Position numbers and translations under genes: made by a program. A stretch of 64,000 nucleotides of DNA from Mytilus edulis (lineage: Eukaryota > Mollusca > Bivalvia > Mytilida > Mytilidae): the NCBI RefSeq assembly GCF_963676685.1, contig NC_092349.1:79310604-79374603 (forward strand), in the 5' to 3' direction. Of the stretch, positions 36,673 through 51,000 are shown piece after piece. Positions within the stretch are counted from its first letter, which is position 1, and every line of letters starts with the position of its first letter. Below the pieces are notes generated by a model. That model did not search any database. It saw only the letters and a program-made list of their open reading frames with translations, and was not told where the DNA came from.

Positions 36673-37734
36673 ATGAACCTACGACAACCCATTACTACGA
36701 CAAATTCTCCCCTAACATGGGACAGTGGTAACGTATCTAAAGAATAGACTAGGATGATGACATAAGTTTTCGTTGATTTATTTTCTGTAACAATTAGCAA
36801 ACTCGTCGTTTAACCAGGAAGAATCATTAATATTTTATTTCAATTTGATTTACTGGTTTTACATGGTCTACTTATTGCACATTATTGAAATTGCTTTTTT
36901 TCCCATTTAAACATAAATTATGAATGTGTCTGTATACCTGTAAACATATAATCTTTACATAAACAGTTTATTTAAAAATAATATGATTTCGAATACTAGT
37001 TCTCATTATGACTAAATGTTTTATTTTGATTTGTTTTAACTTTCAAGTAATTTGAATATAGGATTTTTATAGCTAGATCGTTGATTAGATGCATGATGTT
37101 ATTTTTCATTTTTCGAAATATATTGTATAATGAAGCAGTAAAAAATAACGATCAATTTTATAACTTGTCTATTGACGAAAAAATTATATTTTTATTCAGT
37201 AATGTAGAACTATGTCAGGTAGTTGCTAAAACCTGCTTTAATATTTTATGTAGAAGAACATTTTTTTTATTTGTATATAGCTAATGATGTATTTTAAATC
37301 TTAGATATATATAGTTTTAAAATTATGTAAAATATTGTATATAATTAATCCTTTAATCTTAAATTTTAGTCTCTCATAATTCTTAATAGAATGGCACTTG
37401 TATATTATGTTTTAGTATTTATAAGCTAAATAAATGATATTTTACTGTTAGTTTTAATATACGCAATGTTATATATATGTTTTCCAATATTTCATGTTAT
37501 ACGCAATATTTTATATGTATATTGGAATGTATAATGTTATACAAGTGTTGAGACTTCAATAAACTTTAGAATCTGAATCATTAGTTGTGATTGGCTTTGA
37601 ACTAGCTGTCAGTAACTGCGAGTACTCTCAGGTCTGTACTTAAAGTCTATCTGTTGTTTAGGTGTTTAAATACCCTCCCACGTCAACTCTGTGTTTTTGT
37701 TAGATACATTTCTATGTGTGTTCATCTAACGAGT

Positions 37735-38050
37735 TAAGCCTTTTAAAATGATTTACATAGTTTGTTCTCATGTTGTACTGTTACACCACTATCTCAGTTT
37801 AGGAAACTGCAATTCAGTTGTTGTCTTTGTTGCTGTGCTACAGTACATATATGTTTTTTAGTTCATAAGTTAGAATAGTACATAATATAGGCCGTTAGTC
37901 TTCTCGTTTTCATTGATTTACATTTGTCATTTCGGGGCCTTAAATAGCTGACTATGCGGTTTTGAATTGTTGAAGGCCCCCACGGTAAACAATAGTTGTT
38001 TATTTCTCTGTCGAGTGGTCTCTTGTGGAGTGGTTGCACAAATACGCACA
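37735..38050 (+). repeat. SINE-like dispersed repeat copy, diverged
   Basis: Blocks tgttgtactgttacacc, ggccgttagtcttctcg and ttgttgaaggcccccac mark it as a relic of the 44820-45250 family. Confidence 0.65.
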
Positions 38051-38209
38051 TGTAGACTGATATAATTACTTGTTAAAGGTTTATGAGGGAATTAAACACA
38101 AACTTTCGATGTTTTCAAGAAGAAAACTAAATATGGTATGATATTTAAAAAAGTATACAATCACGTACTAACCGGTCTGGAATCAAATGTAATGAACATC
38201 TATAATACT

Positions 38210-38710
38210 AAAATTACGAGGTCCAATTTGTCAGCCGTCATCGGGTAAAAACGACAAATCAAAGAATTCAACTCTATATATAACTAATATAGGACAATGG
38301 TGTAGATTAAAAATTACACCACTCCAGACCCTTTTGTTTTCCACATAATTAATATTGCCAATAATTAACAAGTTCCGGGTCGAATCCGATACCGATACCA
38401 ATAGTATATTCCCCTGTTAGCTATTACCTTATCTGTACGTTCCGCATTTGACAGGCGCACCACCAAACGGTTTATTTAGGATTTTGCTATATACACGGGT
38501 CATAATCAAAGGGCTGACACTACTAAATTCAATCATTTTCAAATTGTTCCCTATTGTAGTTTTATTCAGCAATCAGCAAGACTTTCTAAGATAACTAATA
38601 TAGGACAATGCTGTTGATTAAAAAATACTCCATTCCTGAATAGCCAGGACTTTTTGTTTTCCAAATAATTAATATTACCAATAATTGATAAGTTCCAGGT
38701 CGACGGGTTC
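38210..38710. repeat. Dispersed repeat with an internal duplication
   Basis: The 115-bp block ataactaatataggacaatg ... ccaataattaacaagttcc at 38280-38395 recurs at 38591-38705 with drift. Confidence 0.6.
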
Positions 38711-39367
38711 AAATAGAAAGATTTGAAAGCAAAGAAAACTTTGTATCTTATAATCGACATGATTTTATCAGATGACAATACTAATTACTAAAATAAGGCT
38801 TAGGCATAGTTATATTCTTTAATTCAGTCACGGACCCGCGATATCACGGGTGTGTACTTGTATAAATGATGTTTAAGAGCAGCATTTGAAAAAATACATC
38901 AGTCGAGAGGATGAAGTTTCACATGAAGACTGAAATATATTTCAAATATCGTCTATGAACATAATATGAATGTACCGAATATCAATTCAACATTTGAACT
39001 AATTCCTATTACTTTTAGTAACAAGACAATTGTATTTGATTAAATGCACACACAATCAAGCGTCTCAGTGCACATAATCTGACTAATATCAAGATATTTA
39101 TGACCGGAGAATACTTTCACATCTTAGTTACTATACCTTTAATTTTATAATGCAAAAAAAAAAAATGAAAAAAGGGATATCTATATAGCTATTAAGTTTG
39201 ATCGCGTAAACTTGTGTCATTCTCTGTAAGAACATGCATGTAGTGTAGTGGGGATTTGTAAAAAAGAAATAGCCTACACAAGAGAAAATCAATCACAGAA
39301 TAATACTATGTTGTAATTCTGCTGCCTTGCCGTCACGTGAGATAAAAGATAGAACATACTATAATTA

Positions 39368-39515
39368 AACTCATAGATACCAGGATTAAATTTTGTATTT
39401 ACGCAAGACGCGCGTTTCGTCTACAAAAGACTCATCAGTGACGCTTGAATCCACAAAAGTTAAAAAGGCCAAATAAAGTACGAAGCTGAAGAGCATTGAG
39501 GACCAAAATTCCTAA
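39368..39515 (+). repeat. Dispersed repeat fragment
   Basis: ataccaggattaaattttgt ... gacgcgcgtttcgtctacaa ... gactcatcagtgacgcttg ... gaggaccaaaattcctaaa. I recognise it as a high-copy mussel-type repeat; CpG-rich compared with its flanks. Confidence 0.5.
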
Positions 39516-40366
39516 AAAAAGATATATCAGATAACATATTTAATTTATTACAATGATTTAAATAATTGGCGTCATAATATTGATAATTACATATGCATAT
39601 ACATTACGCTCCCTTTCAATATCCTTGGATCTGCCCTATTGGTCTTGACAAACTAAACCGGAAAATATCCCAACATTGTTAATTCGTTATTCTCATTTAA
39701 TGCTGATTATCACATGTTATCATAATTAGTCGGCACTTTATTTTCAATTTTATCAACAGTTATTATTTTTCCTAGCAATTAAACATCAAACAAATATCGT
39801 TATAAATGTATATCATGTGTTAAATTGGGATTCAAATCAATTAATATCTATGTACTTTAAAACAAGCTAATACCGAATTTAATTGAATATAGCTGGAACA
39901 AATTTTACTTATGCAACGGTTTTTCATAGGTTCAAGGACGCCGCCCGTTTAATGTAATGATTATGTAATTTTTTTTATAGAATTTTCAAACGAAACGGGT
40001 TTGGTCGATACTTTGAAATGTTCGAATTCATTTAAAGTGTAATTATTATATAATAAGTAACATCTATGCTAGTAAAAGAATACATCGATTTCATTGAGCC
40101 GTAAATCCTAAACCATATTTGACGTATACTTTAAGTGTTTTATACTACCTAAATTTGCCATTGAAACAATCCCTTTTCCACGGAAAATATCCGAATTCGG
40201 AGACCGATATAGAACCGTGTCTTATACGCTTGAGTGAATACTCAGTCGAGGTACAGTCCACGAAATTTAAACAATCTGTACTCGTGCCAAATTGTACCGC
40301 GATTTTGCGATCTCCTAGTATGAAAAATGTAAGGGAAGCCAAAAGGGGACTCAACACAATTTATAA

Positions 40367-41192
40367 TATATCGTTATCTGAAAATATATATCGTTATATC
40401 GATATGAATAATTCGTCATCTCGATATATTTATATCGTTATACTAACATTTATATTGTTATCTAGATATTTGCATCGTTATATTTATTTCGTATATTTAT
40501 ATCTCTATATATGCAATTCTTATAATGATATTGTTATCTCGATATACTGATATGGTTATTTCGATATTTGACATCGTGATCTCGATATAATTATATCGTT
40601 ATTACGATATTTATTCTGTTTATCTGGAAAAATTTACTTACGTCAAGTGTTATATACTATCATGGCGTCTCGGAATGAAGAGGTGGAACCGAACATGAGT
40701 ATTGATTTATATAGATTTTTGACTTAAGTTAATTTGTTTTGTCTGCTGTTGAACAATTCAGATAGGAAAGCATCATTTTTATATGCCTAATTGGACTAGA
40801 TATTTGAAAAACAAAAACAAGGTCCCGTTTACAACTGTTATCATTATTCAAAAGGCAGAGTATTTATTTATATTCATAAGGCATAAACATTACAAGAACA
40901 TTGAGGACTAAGAAGTAGCACAACCCCACAAATAACTAATTTAAAGCATAAATGGTACTCTAGTAAAACACTATTTTTCTTGTTTTGTGACCTGTGGGAA
41001 ATTGATAAATATCGAGATAACGATATAAATATTTTGAGATAGGTAAACGATATACATGTAAGTATTGATATTAATATGATACAAATATCGATATAATGAT
41101 ATAAACATTGATGCATATTTCGAAATAACGATTTAATAGTATGGAAATTACGATACATGTACATATATTAACATAACGATATAATATTATAT
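40367..41192. repeat. Foldback element with cgatat-rich arms
   Basis: The left arm (40367-40620) is a degenerate array of tatcgttat/tctcgatat. The right arm (40995-41192) carries the complement (aatatcgagataacgatata). A 370-bp non-repetitive core separates them. Confidence 0.6.
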
Positions 41193-41713
41193 TTTTAGGT
41201 CTCCTATGTCCTTCCATATAATGTTACTTCAGTTACCATAATAAAAGGTAATTCTACGCATGAAACAAAACCCAAGATTCAAAGAGACCATGACTTAAAG
41301 ACAAAACAACTGTCTACAAAACATCCAAGAGAAAAGAAAAAGATCATGCAAGATCTAAACTGCTCAGCAAGTGTAAGCAGTAAATTTTCTTGTCTCCTAG
41401 TGGCATTAGTCATCATGTAAATTGTTACATTGTCTTTGTTCTACTTGTATCTTTTCGTGATATACCTTTATCATCTTTCGTAGGTCTTTAAATTCCTATG
41501 TTATTTTTCATACGAAATGTAATCATGATCATGTTTGTTGACCTTTTTACCATCTTATTAATGGACAGCGTGAACTTCAGAAAAAATGAAGAAAACTACG
41601 ATGCTACAAACGCTTCACTAGATTCACATTACAGGTCTTCATAAATATTTGATCACCATCATTAGCGTTTTTATTTAATTACCATATTTAATGAACCTAA
41701 TAGTCTAACTTAT

Positions 41714-41721
41714 TATAAATA
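41714..41721 (+). promoter_or_regulatory. Candidate TATA box of gene 3
   Basis: TATAAATA stands 78 bp before the first ATG of gene 3, a plausible distance for a short 5' UTR. In AT-rich DNA such a match may be chance. Confidence 0.3.
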
Positions 41722-41791
41722 AAACCTAGACGCAATATAGTAAAATGCATTTTCATTGAAAACCAACCCGTTAAATTCTACAGAAAACAAA

Positions 41792-42094
41792 ATGACAAGA
41801 AAATTTCTAGCAATTTTATGTACCGAATTGTATTTTATATTGAATTCTTTAGGCTTGGAAATGACTATTACATTCCAAAATCGTGATAAATACCTGCCAG
41901 GGAGATCGTTCGTAAACAACACAGCAAATAGCATCTACCAGTGTATGGATATTTGTTACCGTTTTAATTACTGCAAGTCCGTCAACTTTGTGAAAGAGTT
42001 GCACGTGTGTGTTATGAACCTAGAAGATACCAGTACTCTTTCACTTATTCCAATGGTGGGCTCTATATACGAGGAAAGACCTCAATTTCCACAG
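41792..42094 (+). CDS. Gene 3 exon 1: signal peptide and PAN/apple-like module
   Basis: The ATG at 41792 starts a hydrophobic leader (MTRKFLAILCTELYFILNSL). The body carries CMDICYRFNYC and CKSVNFVKELHVC, the PAN/apple core with Cys51, 55, 61 and 73. NNT at 42-44 is a glycosylation sequon. The donor is CAG-gtaatt at 42095, phase 0. An in-frame TTG 36 nt upstream is not needed as a start. Confidence 0.78.
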
Positions 42095-45000
42095 GTAATT
42101 ACAATTACATAATTCGACATACAAAATAAATAAAATGTAAACCAGCACATTTTTGTGCATAATATTAGTACCATATTTTTGTTACTACATGTTTTATAAT
42201 GGCATATATATATATCATTCTTTCTGAGGATCGTAAATATTTTAGATAAATTATTGTTTTTATCAATATTTATATTACAACGTTAAAAAAATTAGATAGA
42301 AATTTATATGTTCTGCAATAAATTTTAAGAACAATGTTCATAAAGTATTGTAACGCTTTTTTTAAATTAAGGTTTAAATACAATATAATGTATCAAGGTG
42401 TGTCGTCCAAATTATAAGTCAACGAATAAACTGACAGCATGATGTACATGTAAATAAATGGAAAACAAATTTTGGAAGCAGTTTGAATCATATTTTGGAA
42501 GAAAAGAAAAAAAAACCAAAAAACCTGTCTATCAAAATTAGAATTTAATGCCCAAGTGTCATTTCAAGTTATAACCATTTAATACCCACTCAAAAAATAT
42601 TTTTATTTCATTAACCAGTATAGTGATTTAAGTCTGAAGCTGCCCCTTTATTAACTAAAGAAAAAAAAATCTGTTAAATACCAAAAGAGCATTAGAACAC
42701 GGGCAGGGCCATTATGAAAAAAACATGGGTATTCAAAATGTACGAGGGCAATTATGAAAAACCGAGCCGTTATGAATTATCAGGGCTATTAATTTTATTA
42801 CTTATCAATCAAAATGCATTTTTAGTGGAAAAGAAAAAAAAATTGAAAGTTCCAAGAATCCGGACTTATCATATTTAACACAGTTTGTCAAGTCAATGAT
42901 AGCATAATACATTACATGATGAACATGTGTGTCAAATTATTTAATTGTGAGTTTCTTGCTTTGATTTATATCTGGTTTCCTTGCTGATTGGTGGGACACA
43001 ATGCAGAGATAGCAGACAAAATATAATATATATCTTTTATAAAACAGAAAATCTGAATCGGACTCTAAATAATAATATATTGAATTATAGATCACAGGGA
43101 CTAAGGAAAGGACCATCACCCTTTTTCTAATTAAAATTATTTATATACTAGTATTTATTTAAAGATTAGCTGGAGGGTAAGAATGTATCAAATATAAACT
43201 TGCAAGACTGAATGTATTGTAGCATAACGACATAAAATAATGAAAATTAAATTTTGAAGAAAACTTGATGCAAAATCTGAAACAACATAGAAAGAAAAGA
43301 AAAGAAGAAACAGAGAGATTCGTTTCTGTTAATTGGTAGATACGATGTTCTCTCAACTTTTATTAGTTCTTTCGATTCATATATTTTCGTCGGTACCATT
43401 TTTGTGATTTGAGAGAAATAGTATTTCGCACAGTCATGTGTATTTACTCCTACATAATTAAGAATTAAGAATCAACATTGCATTATATACCTTAGACTCA
43501 GTTAACATGTCAGAATCGAAAAATGAAAAAAAAAATGAGAATGGAAATGAAGAATGTTTCAAAAAGAAAACAACCCAACCAAATAGCAGACAACAGCACA
43601 AGGCCCCTTATAGGTCCTCAACTAAGCATGGAAACCGTGCACCCGGAGGTGAGCTTCAGGTGGCCCATAAACTAAAATGTGTACCACTTGTAAATGAAAA
43701 GATCAGATGACTATTTTTAGACTTTATGTATCTTTAATACTCAACAAACCAAATTACATAGGTATAGACATACACACAATACATATTACATGATGTAAAT
43801 GAACATACATATAAAAGTTATAAGAAAGCAAGAGAGAGGCAAATATCATAAGTAACAGTATACATATTAAACTATATGAAATCAAATACATAAGCTACCC
43901 AGGAGAGCCTACATGCATATTGACTAGTCTTATATATTTGCACAAGTTGTTAAGTTCAGAAAGATTTTTACTATTCATCAGTTCATTAAATTAAAAAAAA
44001 ATTGGATGATTTGTATATTTTTTTCTCAATAACTGTTTACGACTATCATTCAATACAGAGCGCTATATACAAACATAATGAAATTCATCTCCGATATCGC
44101 CAGAGTTATAAATTAAGCATTTTCTATTTTCTCTTTCAACATTTTGCCACCTACATGTACCAGTCTCAATAGGAAATCTATGATTTCCTTTTCTCAGTCT
44201 ACATACATTTGTAATGTAATAATATTTCTATCATCTAAATTTTAAAAATAATATTCAAATTCACAGTTTTCTTTATACATACGATAGTTTAAAGCTTTTG
44301 GCGATTCTAACATGTCAGTATGCCATTTCTGTTTAAATTGATCAGTCAACAAGATTTTGGTTAACACTAGGATACAGCCATCATGTATCACTTACAAAAT
44401 ATTTCTTAATCAAACAGATTTCTTATGCCTTGTTAGAGCGTTAATTATTACTGGCACGGAACGTCATCGTCATCAATACACAAGTCATCGTCACAAAATT
44501 ATACGACTTTTCAAACTTTCTATTTCTCTTTTTACTTTCTCTCCTCTTTTTTTTTAGCTATGAAAGCTATAGTATCATATTCTATAAACTGTTTGCTTTA
44601 TATGCATGTCCATATTATTATACTTTTATTGTAATTTTACATTGTATTTTGGAGAAGACTTCATAAGTACGATTGTCTAATCCATTTTGATTAAATTCAG
44701 CAAATAAAATAGTTTAAACTAACCTTACAAACTATTGACAAATGACAAACCCGATTCATCAAGAATGGACTTAACATTTTTTAACCAAGTAATATCATTT
44801 TTATATTTATACATCTGATGAGTTAAGCCTTTTTCAACTGATTTTTATAGTTCGTTCTTATGTTGTACTGTTATACCACTGTCCCAGGTTAGGGGGAGGG
44901 TTGGGATCCCGCTAACATGTTTAAACCCGCCACATTATTTATGTATGTGCCTGTCCCAAGTCAGGAGCCTGTAATTGAGTGGTTGTCGTTTGTTTATGTG

Positions 45001-48000
45001 TTACATATTTGTTTTTCGTTCTTTTTTTTTTTTTTTTTTTTTTTTTTACATAAATAAGGCCGTTAGTTTTCTCGTTTGAATAGTTTTACATTGTCTTATC
45101 TTGGCCTTTTATAGCTCACTACGCGGTATGGGCTTTGGTCATTGTTGAAGGCCGTACGGTGACCTGTAGTTGTTAATGTCTGTTTCATTTTGGTCTTTAG
45201 TGGATAGTTGTCTCATTGGCAATCATGCCACATCTTCTTTTTTATATGTACTTGTATCGAATTGCAGGAAGTATTTATTGCGTTCCAGACTATAATTTTG
45301 TCCAGTAGTTAATTATACAAAGTGTTTATATCAATTTTCAAAGGGTATCTGCCAAATTCTCCATATATCATAAAATTAGTCGTAGATTGTTTAACCTTTA
45401 GCAAAAGTTTGCAGAATTTCATATGAACCCTTTCTACAGCCGAATCATTACCAAAACCTCAGACTTCACTACCATAAATAGGTTTAACAGTTTTATCAAA
45501 TAATTCCATTTAACATTCAATAGAAAGATTATGCAATCTTCCTTTATTGATAAAGTCGTAAATAGCACATGTGGCTTTTTTTTCTTTTGCTTTAATTTTT
45601 TGCCTTAAAAAAAAATCCTATGCTACTGAAAAAGACACCTTAATAAGTAAACTCATTAACAATTTCTAGTACAATATCGTTATAATTAAACTGAACATTA
45701 TTAGGCAGTCTACCTTTAGAGAAAATAACAATTTTACTGTTTTGTACATTCGCTTTCATTTCCACACTTCACAGTATTCAGATAAAGTATCTAGATGCTT
45801 TTGTAATCAAACTTGCGACTCTGATAACACAACTATATTATCTGCATATAATATGACAAAAAGTTTAAGATAACAATCAAGTTCGGTTTCTTATTCATCT
45901 GATAGAGTTTTCGAACAATCTATGTTCTTGATTCTTAGAAAATCTTCTAAATCATTAACAAAGAAAGAAAAAAGTATAGGGGGACAATTTCCCCTTGCCT
46001 AACACCAACCTTACGCGGGAAAAAATCTGAAAATTCATTACTATAAAAAATTCTAGATTTTATATAACAGTAACTGCACATATTTGTAATAGTATTATAC
46101 CCTTTACCATTCACAGAGTATTTAATCTATTTTGATCAAAGTCAATAAAAGTACTCTTCAGTTTTTTTCTTCTTATTTCTTAACAGTTCAAACAATAAAT
46201 GAAGTACAAAAATGCTATCGGTAGTAGAATAACTTTTTCTAAATCCAAACTGACTTTCTTTCAGCAATGGAATTCTATAAAACTTAGCTTACTCTAAGAT
46301 TAAGCACTGAGGTGAAAATTTTACCCAAAGAGCTTAAAATACATTTAAGTATAGGCCTATAATTTTGTGGATCGAGCTGATATCTTTTATTCTTATAAAA
46401 AGGTATAATATTTCCAATAAGTCAAGATTCTGGTACATTTTCGGAACTAGATATTACATTAAAATGTGTACATAATATAAAAACAGGCCTAAAACATTAC
46501 ATGTAGACTTTATATATTCATTTATATTGAATCATCACCATATGCTTTTCCATTTGATGACTGTTTGTAGACTTTAGATCGGGCCAATATGTGTGTTAGC
46601 GAGTACTGGGCAGAGAAAATCTAAATTATCTTTTTTCTATTTTTAGGACTTAGTTCCTCAAGACTGTGTGGGTCATTCCTGTCCTGTGGAGGACCTGTGT
46701 GTTGCCAATGGTACATGTGCAAACTGGTGTAAGTATATTTTCTTATCAAACTTACTTAACAGCATGAAGTTCAGTGCTTGTCGCTGGATCATGTCTGTCA
46801 TATTTTATTGTACGTGAATTATTTCGTTATACATAAAGTCGTTTGTTATTTTGTTTGAATTGTTTCACAGTTGACACGTGTGGGACGTTTAATGCATAGT
46901 GTTCATTTTTGTTGAAAGTTGGACGATTGCCTATAATTGCTAACATTCCCTCCATTTGAATTCAAAAGATAGTTATAGCATTGCCAATCATACTACATCC
47001 CCTTATTTTCTCATCAGTGAATATCTTATACTATTGCATGATGATTTTTTTACGGAACCTTTTGTTATGATGCATGCACATGTGCAAAATGACATGACTG
47101 CTTGTTGCATGAGTGATTTGTCTGATGCAAAAAATATCAACTTTTTCTGATGTTCTAGACTTTGACTTTTAAACCAAATATTGCATGCATAGTCAGGTAG
47201 AGAATATATGAATATAAAATAAAATCAGACTTCTGCATAGTTTTAAAGCAAACATAGAGGGGAACATTTGCTTACCAATGTATGATTGCCTTTATAATTA
47301 TCATTGAATTGTAATCACTTATCAGTGTCACCAAATTCATAATTAAAAGAACCAAGTGTATGATATGGGACGACTAACTGGAAACTTCATTGATGAGTTT
47401 ATTCCAAAACTCCTGTCTATAGATGGACTGGTCTTAAATAAGCGAACTTCTTCAAACCAGCCAAGTCAAGGGAAATAAATCTAGTAATAGTGATGATGAA
47501 GGTTTTAATTACTACGCTGTCGAACAGAGATCTCTCTCTTTTTAACGATATGTTTCAAGTTCACTAAGTAGTTCTTATTGTCTGTGCCTTTATACACCCG
47601 TGCAACCATTTGGACCCAAAGTGAACAACTGTCTCCTTTCCACAACGAGTCGTAACGTTACACATGGATTTCTGGCTCTTTACTTGGTTTGTTAGTTACC
47701 AAGTGAACGTGTGTTATGTTATCCGATTTGTAGACAATCTGAAGTCTTTTGGGACGCTTCCTACATAGCACATGACGTTAAAATAATAAATTAACAATCT
47801 CACATTTACTTAAAAATGTCTTGCATATATTATGTAATAATTCAAAATCTAACACAAGCACAACCATTTCTGTAAAATACGAAGATTGACTAAACCATAC
47901 AATAAAAAAGTATAATTTACTGGTATTCCAGATAATGGTATGATAGGGGTCTGCACAGATTGAAAGGTTCATGCTCTCTCATCATTAGTTTTCTGTGTTG

Positions 48001-51000
48001 TAATTTGTAAACCTTTTCACGTTTCAGCCTGTTATATTTATTTGTGTTGTTCAACTAATTTTGTCAATAAAAAGATAGAATAAACAACTGTCATAAGTGG
48101 AAGAACTATCTAGTCAGTTTAAACCTTCCATCTTTTTTTTCTCGGAAAATGTCTGTTTAAGTTAGGAATTTAGTAGTTGTTTGTTTACTTGATCTGTTGA
48201 TTGCCAACGTTCGATTTTGTGATTTTTTTTAGAATGGTCTTCTGCTTTTTGAATTAGACATAGAGTTCGATATTTAAAAACATAATTTTAATCTGTTTCT
48301 TTTGTTCACCTTATTTTTTGTCCACTAATAATAAAGTACATGCAGTCGGTTGAATGCTCATTTTCAATTGTCGTACTTTGTCATTCACAGACGATCAAAT
48401 TATAACAAATAAAATTATTAATTATTAATCAGATTCTATTATTGCTAATATATTTTTTTTCTTAAACTGAAAAATTTAATTTACAAATGTTTATACCGAA
48501 CGAAGCCAATTGATCATCTATCATTTTTTGTTATTTAATTTGATGGTTGGTATAACTCCTTAAATGACGCAAAAACATCATCTGCTATATTTTTCGTAAT
48601 TTAATTTTATGGTTGGAATACTTTGTTAAACTTTTCATGCCATTCAATGACGTAATACACAGTTTGTCAATGCATCAACAATCCATCAGAGACCATACCA
48701 CGCACGTAGACATCAGCAATTATAGGTCACATTAGTTGGAGATATTATGGAGATACAAGCATGAAATTTGATATAAAGGTTGACTAAACGATAATAAAAA
48801 AAAAAATCAGCTGCTAGACATAAATTATTTTCAGTTTTTCAAGATTGCTACCGCTCATTTTGTGAATGGCGTCATATCCAATTGGCTACATTTCGTAAAT
48901 CCGTTGAAAACTGTGTTATAGATATAACTAAAAGTAGGTTTTGATAAAACGTAAATTACAGTTCCTTATGTACGATTAAACAACAGGAATGACTAAAAAG
49001 TGCCCGGTTCCAAAATGGCGGCAAAAACGTTGAAAATGGCTACATCTCTTACATTTAGAGTTTCAACATTTCCAATGCTCAAGACCTGTACTAAACATAA
49101 ATAGAAAGCTTCAAAACACTCCGAAATGATAAGATAAAAAACCCTAGTTCTAACATGAAAAGTAACAGCCTGAATTATCTTCAAGGCGCTAAACGAAAAA
49201 ACAAATATGAAAGATTGTAATGGACGACAACCAATCTCAATAACTGAATCATGTTTTATAATGTTTTGGACCTCTTCCTTTACCACACACACCTGGAAAA
49301 GAAATGGTGTAACAGTATAACTTAAAAAGTAAACAATCATACATAATAACTGAACATACTGTAACACTGTTTATGTACGGTATTTGCTTTGCATCCCAGT
49401 GCGGAGTATTAGTTTCAGTCGAAAAACACGCCTCATGACGAATCTGAGACACAGCAACTACTATTAGCTTAAAAATGAGATAAAATATTACAGATTATTC
49501 TCGTCTAAGGATAAGAAATCAAATGCGATGAAATTTACTATACCGGTAATGTGTATTTCAGTTTCGATTAACTGTCATTAATTCATGTTCGTTTTATTAT
49601 GCATATATTGCACACGGAAATTTAATATTGAAATATCAATTTTGAATACGTGTTTATTTGCTTTGTTAATATGCGGTGTTCACGATTTGGTTTTGCTAAA
49701 CAATGTTCCTATCCGATGTTTAAAAAATGTTTCCCGTTTTCACACTTAATTATTCGACTTTCACGTGTCACGCTAAAAGAAATTAGGGTGTCACGCTTAG
49801 ACCCCAATGAAAACCACAATTAAGCTATCAAAATCTGACATTTCAACGTGTAGTATACTAAATTCAAAGAATTCTAAGCTCACATAACTATCTAAACGAG
49901 ATTTAACAAGATATGTGCATATTGCTTGTTGTAACCAAAATAGATTGAATTCAACCTTTTGTACAACTTACATGACGATACATACTCTAATTGTACAGTA
50001 CTAGTGTACGATAATGCATGATCATCAACCATTGTCAATATTGGACACGTCTAATATTGTTATTTTGGCCTGAAGCGGGTTTATCTTTTTTGCCATGGAA
50101 ATATGATGTCAGTATATGGCATCTGTCTTAAAGTAGCTACAAAAACAACATTCATTAAGACATTTTTAATGAGATGACTTGTGCAATCTTCAAAACACGT
50201 AGAAGTCGATTTTTTTCGCTTTGTTTGGTTCGCAGTGAAAAAGTGCACGGGTTAATTTATTTTCCCATTTGACAACGAGTAATAAGAACAAAATGTTTTA
50301 CAACTAACTAGACATTGGTATAACATATTGATTGTTGACATTGGCAATCCTAGCCAATTATGATTAAAGTTAAACGTAACTGCTACATACGGGGTTCGAA
50401 CTAATAAACTGGGTGTTGACCCCAAAACTCACGATAGATACAGTAGATAACCTTCATACATTATAGACCAATCGACCACCAAAAGGCCAAGTCTTTTTTA
50501 TTTTCAAAAGAAAGTAATAATTATATCGAGCATTTTTACATTTTAAATACATCAGTTTCAGTGTCTTAGTATTGTTGTATATTGATTCAAACATATCTTC
50601 TAATATGACGTCCTTATTACGGTTTGTAAACAAAGCCGTGTTCTAATGAGCACAAAACATGTTTGACACATGCGCACAAACTTACTGTTTAAATTAACAT
50701 TATTTCCATCGTTATCCTTTAAAATATATACATTTAGGCAGCTAACATAAACTTTTATAATATATTTTTATGAAACAACATATATTTATCCTGCATGCTC
50801 GTAGTTTTTAAACTTATCAAATATGAAATTCAAGGAGGAAACGGGAACAGCCAAACATTTTTACGGTAATTTCGTACGCTTCGACTTCAAAAATACTGTA
50901 TTTGTCCTATTAGAATCGAAATAATTCCTTCATGTCATGCTCTATGCTCATTTTAACATGGGTATGCATTATATTTGACCACATTTTACACCTCGCTAAC

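Noticed and set aside
40119..40550. 143-codon open frame on the + strand
   Set aside because: The first 80 codons look mildly protein-like and CpG-rich, but the second half is cgatat array and the reverse strand is equally open. No splice sites or homology that I can name.
48993..49367. 124-codon open frame on the - strand
   Set aside because: No recognisable domain, no signal of splicing, and it lies within intron 2 of a + strand gene.
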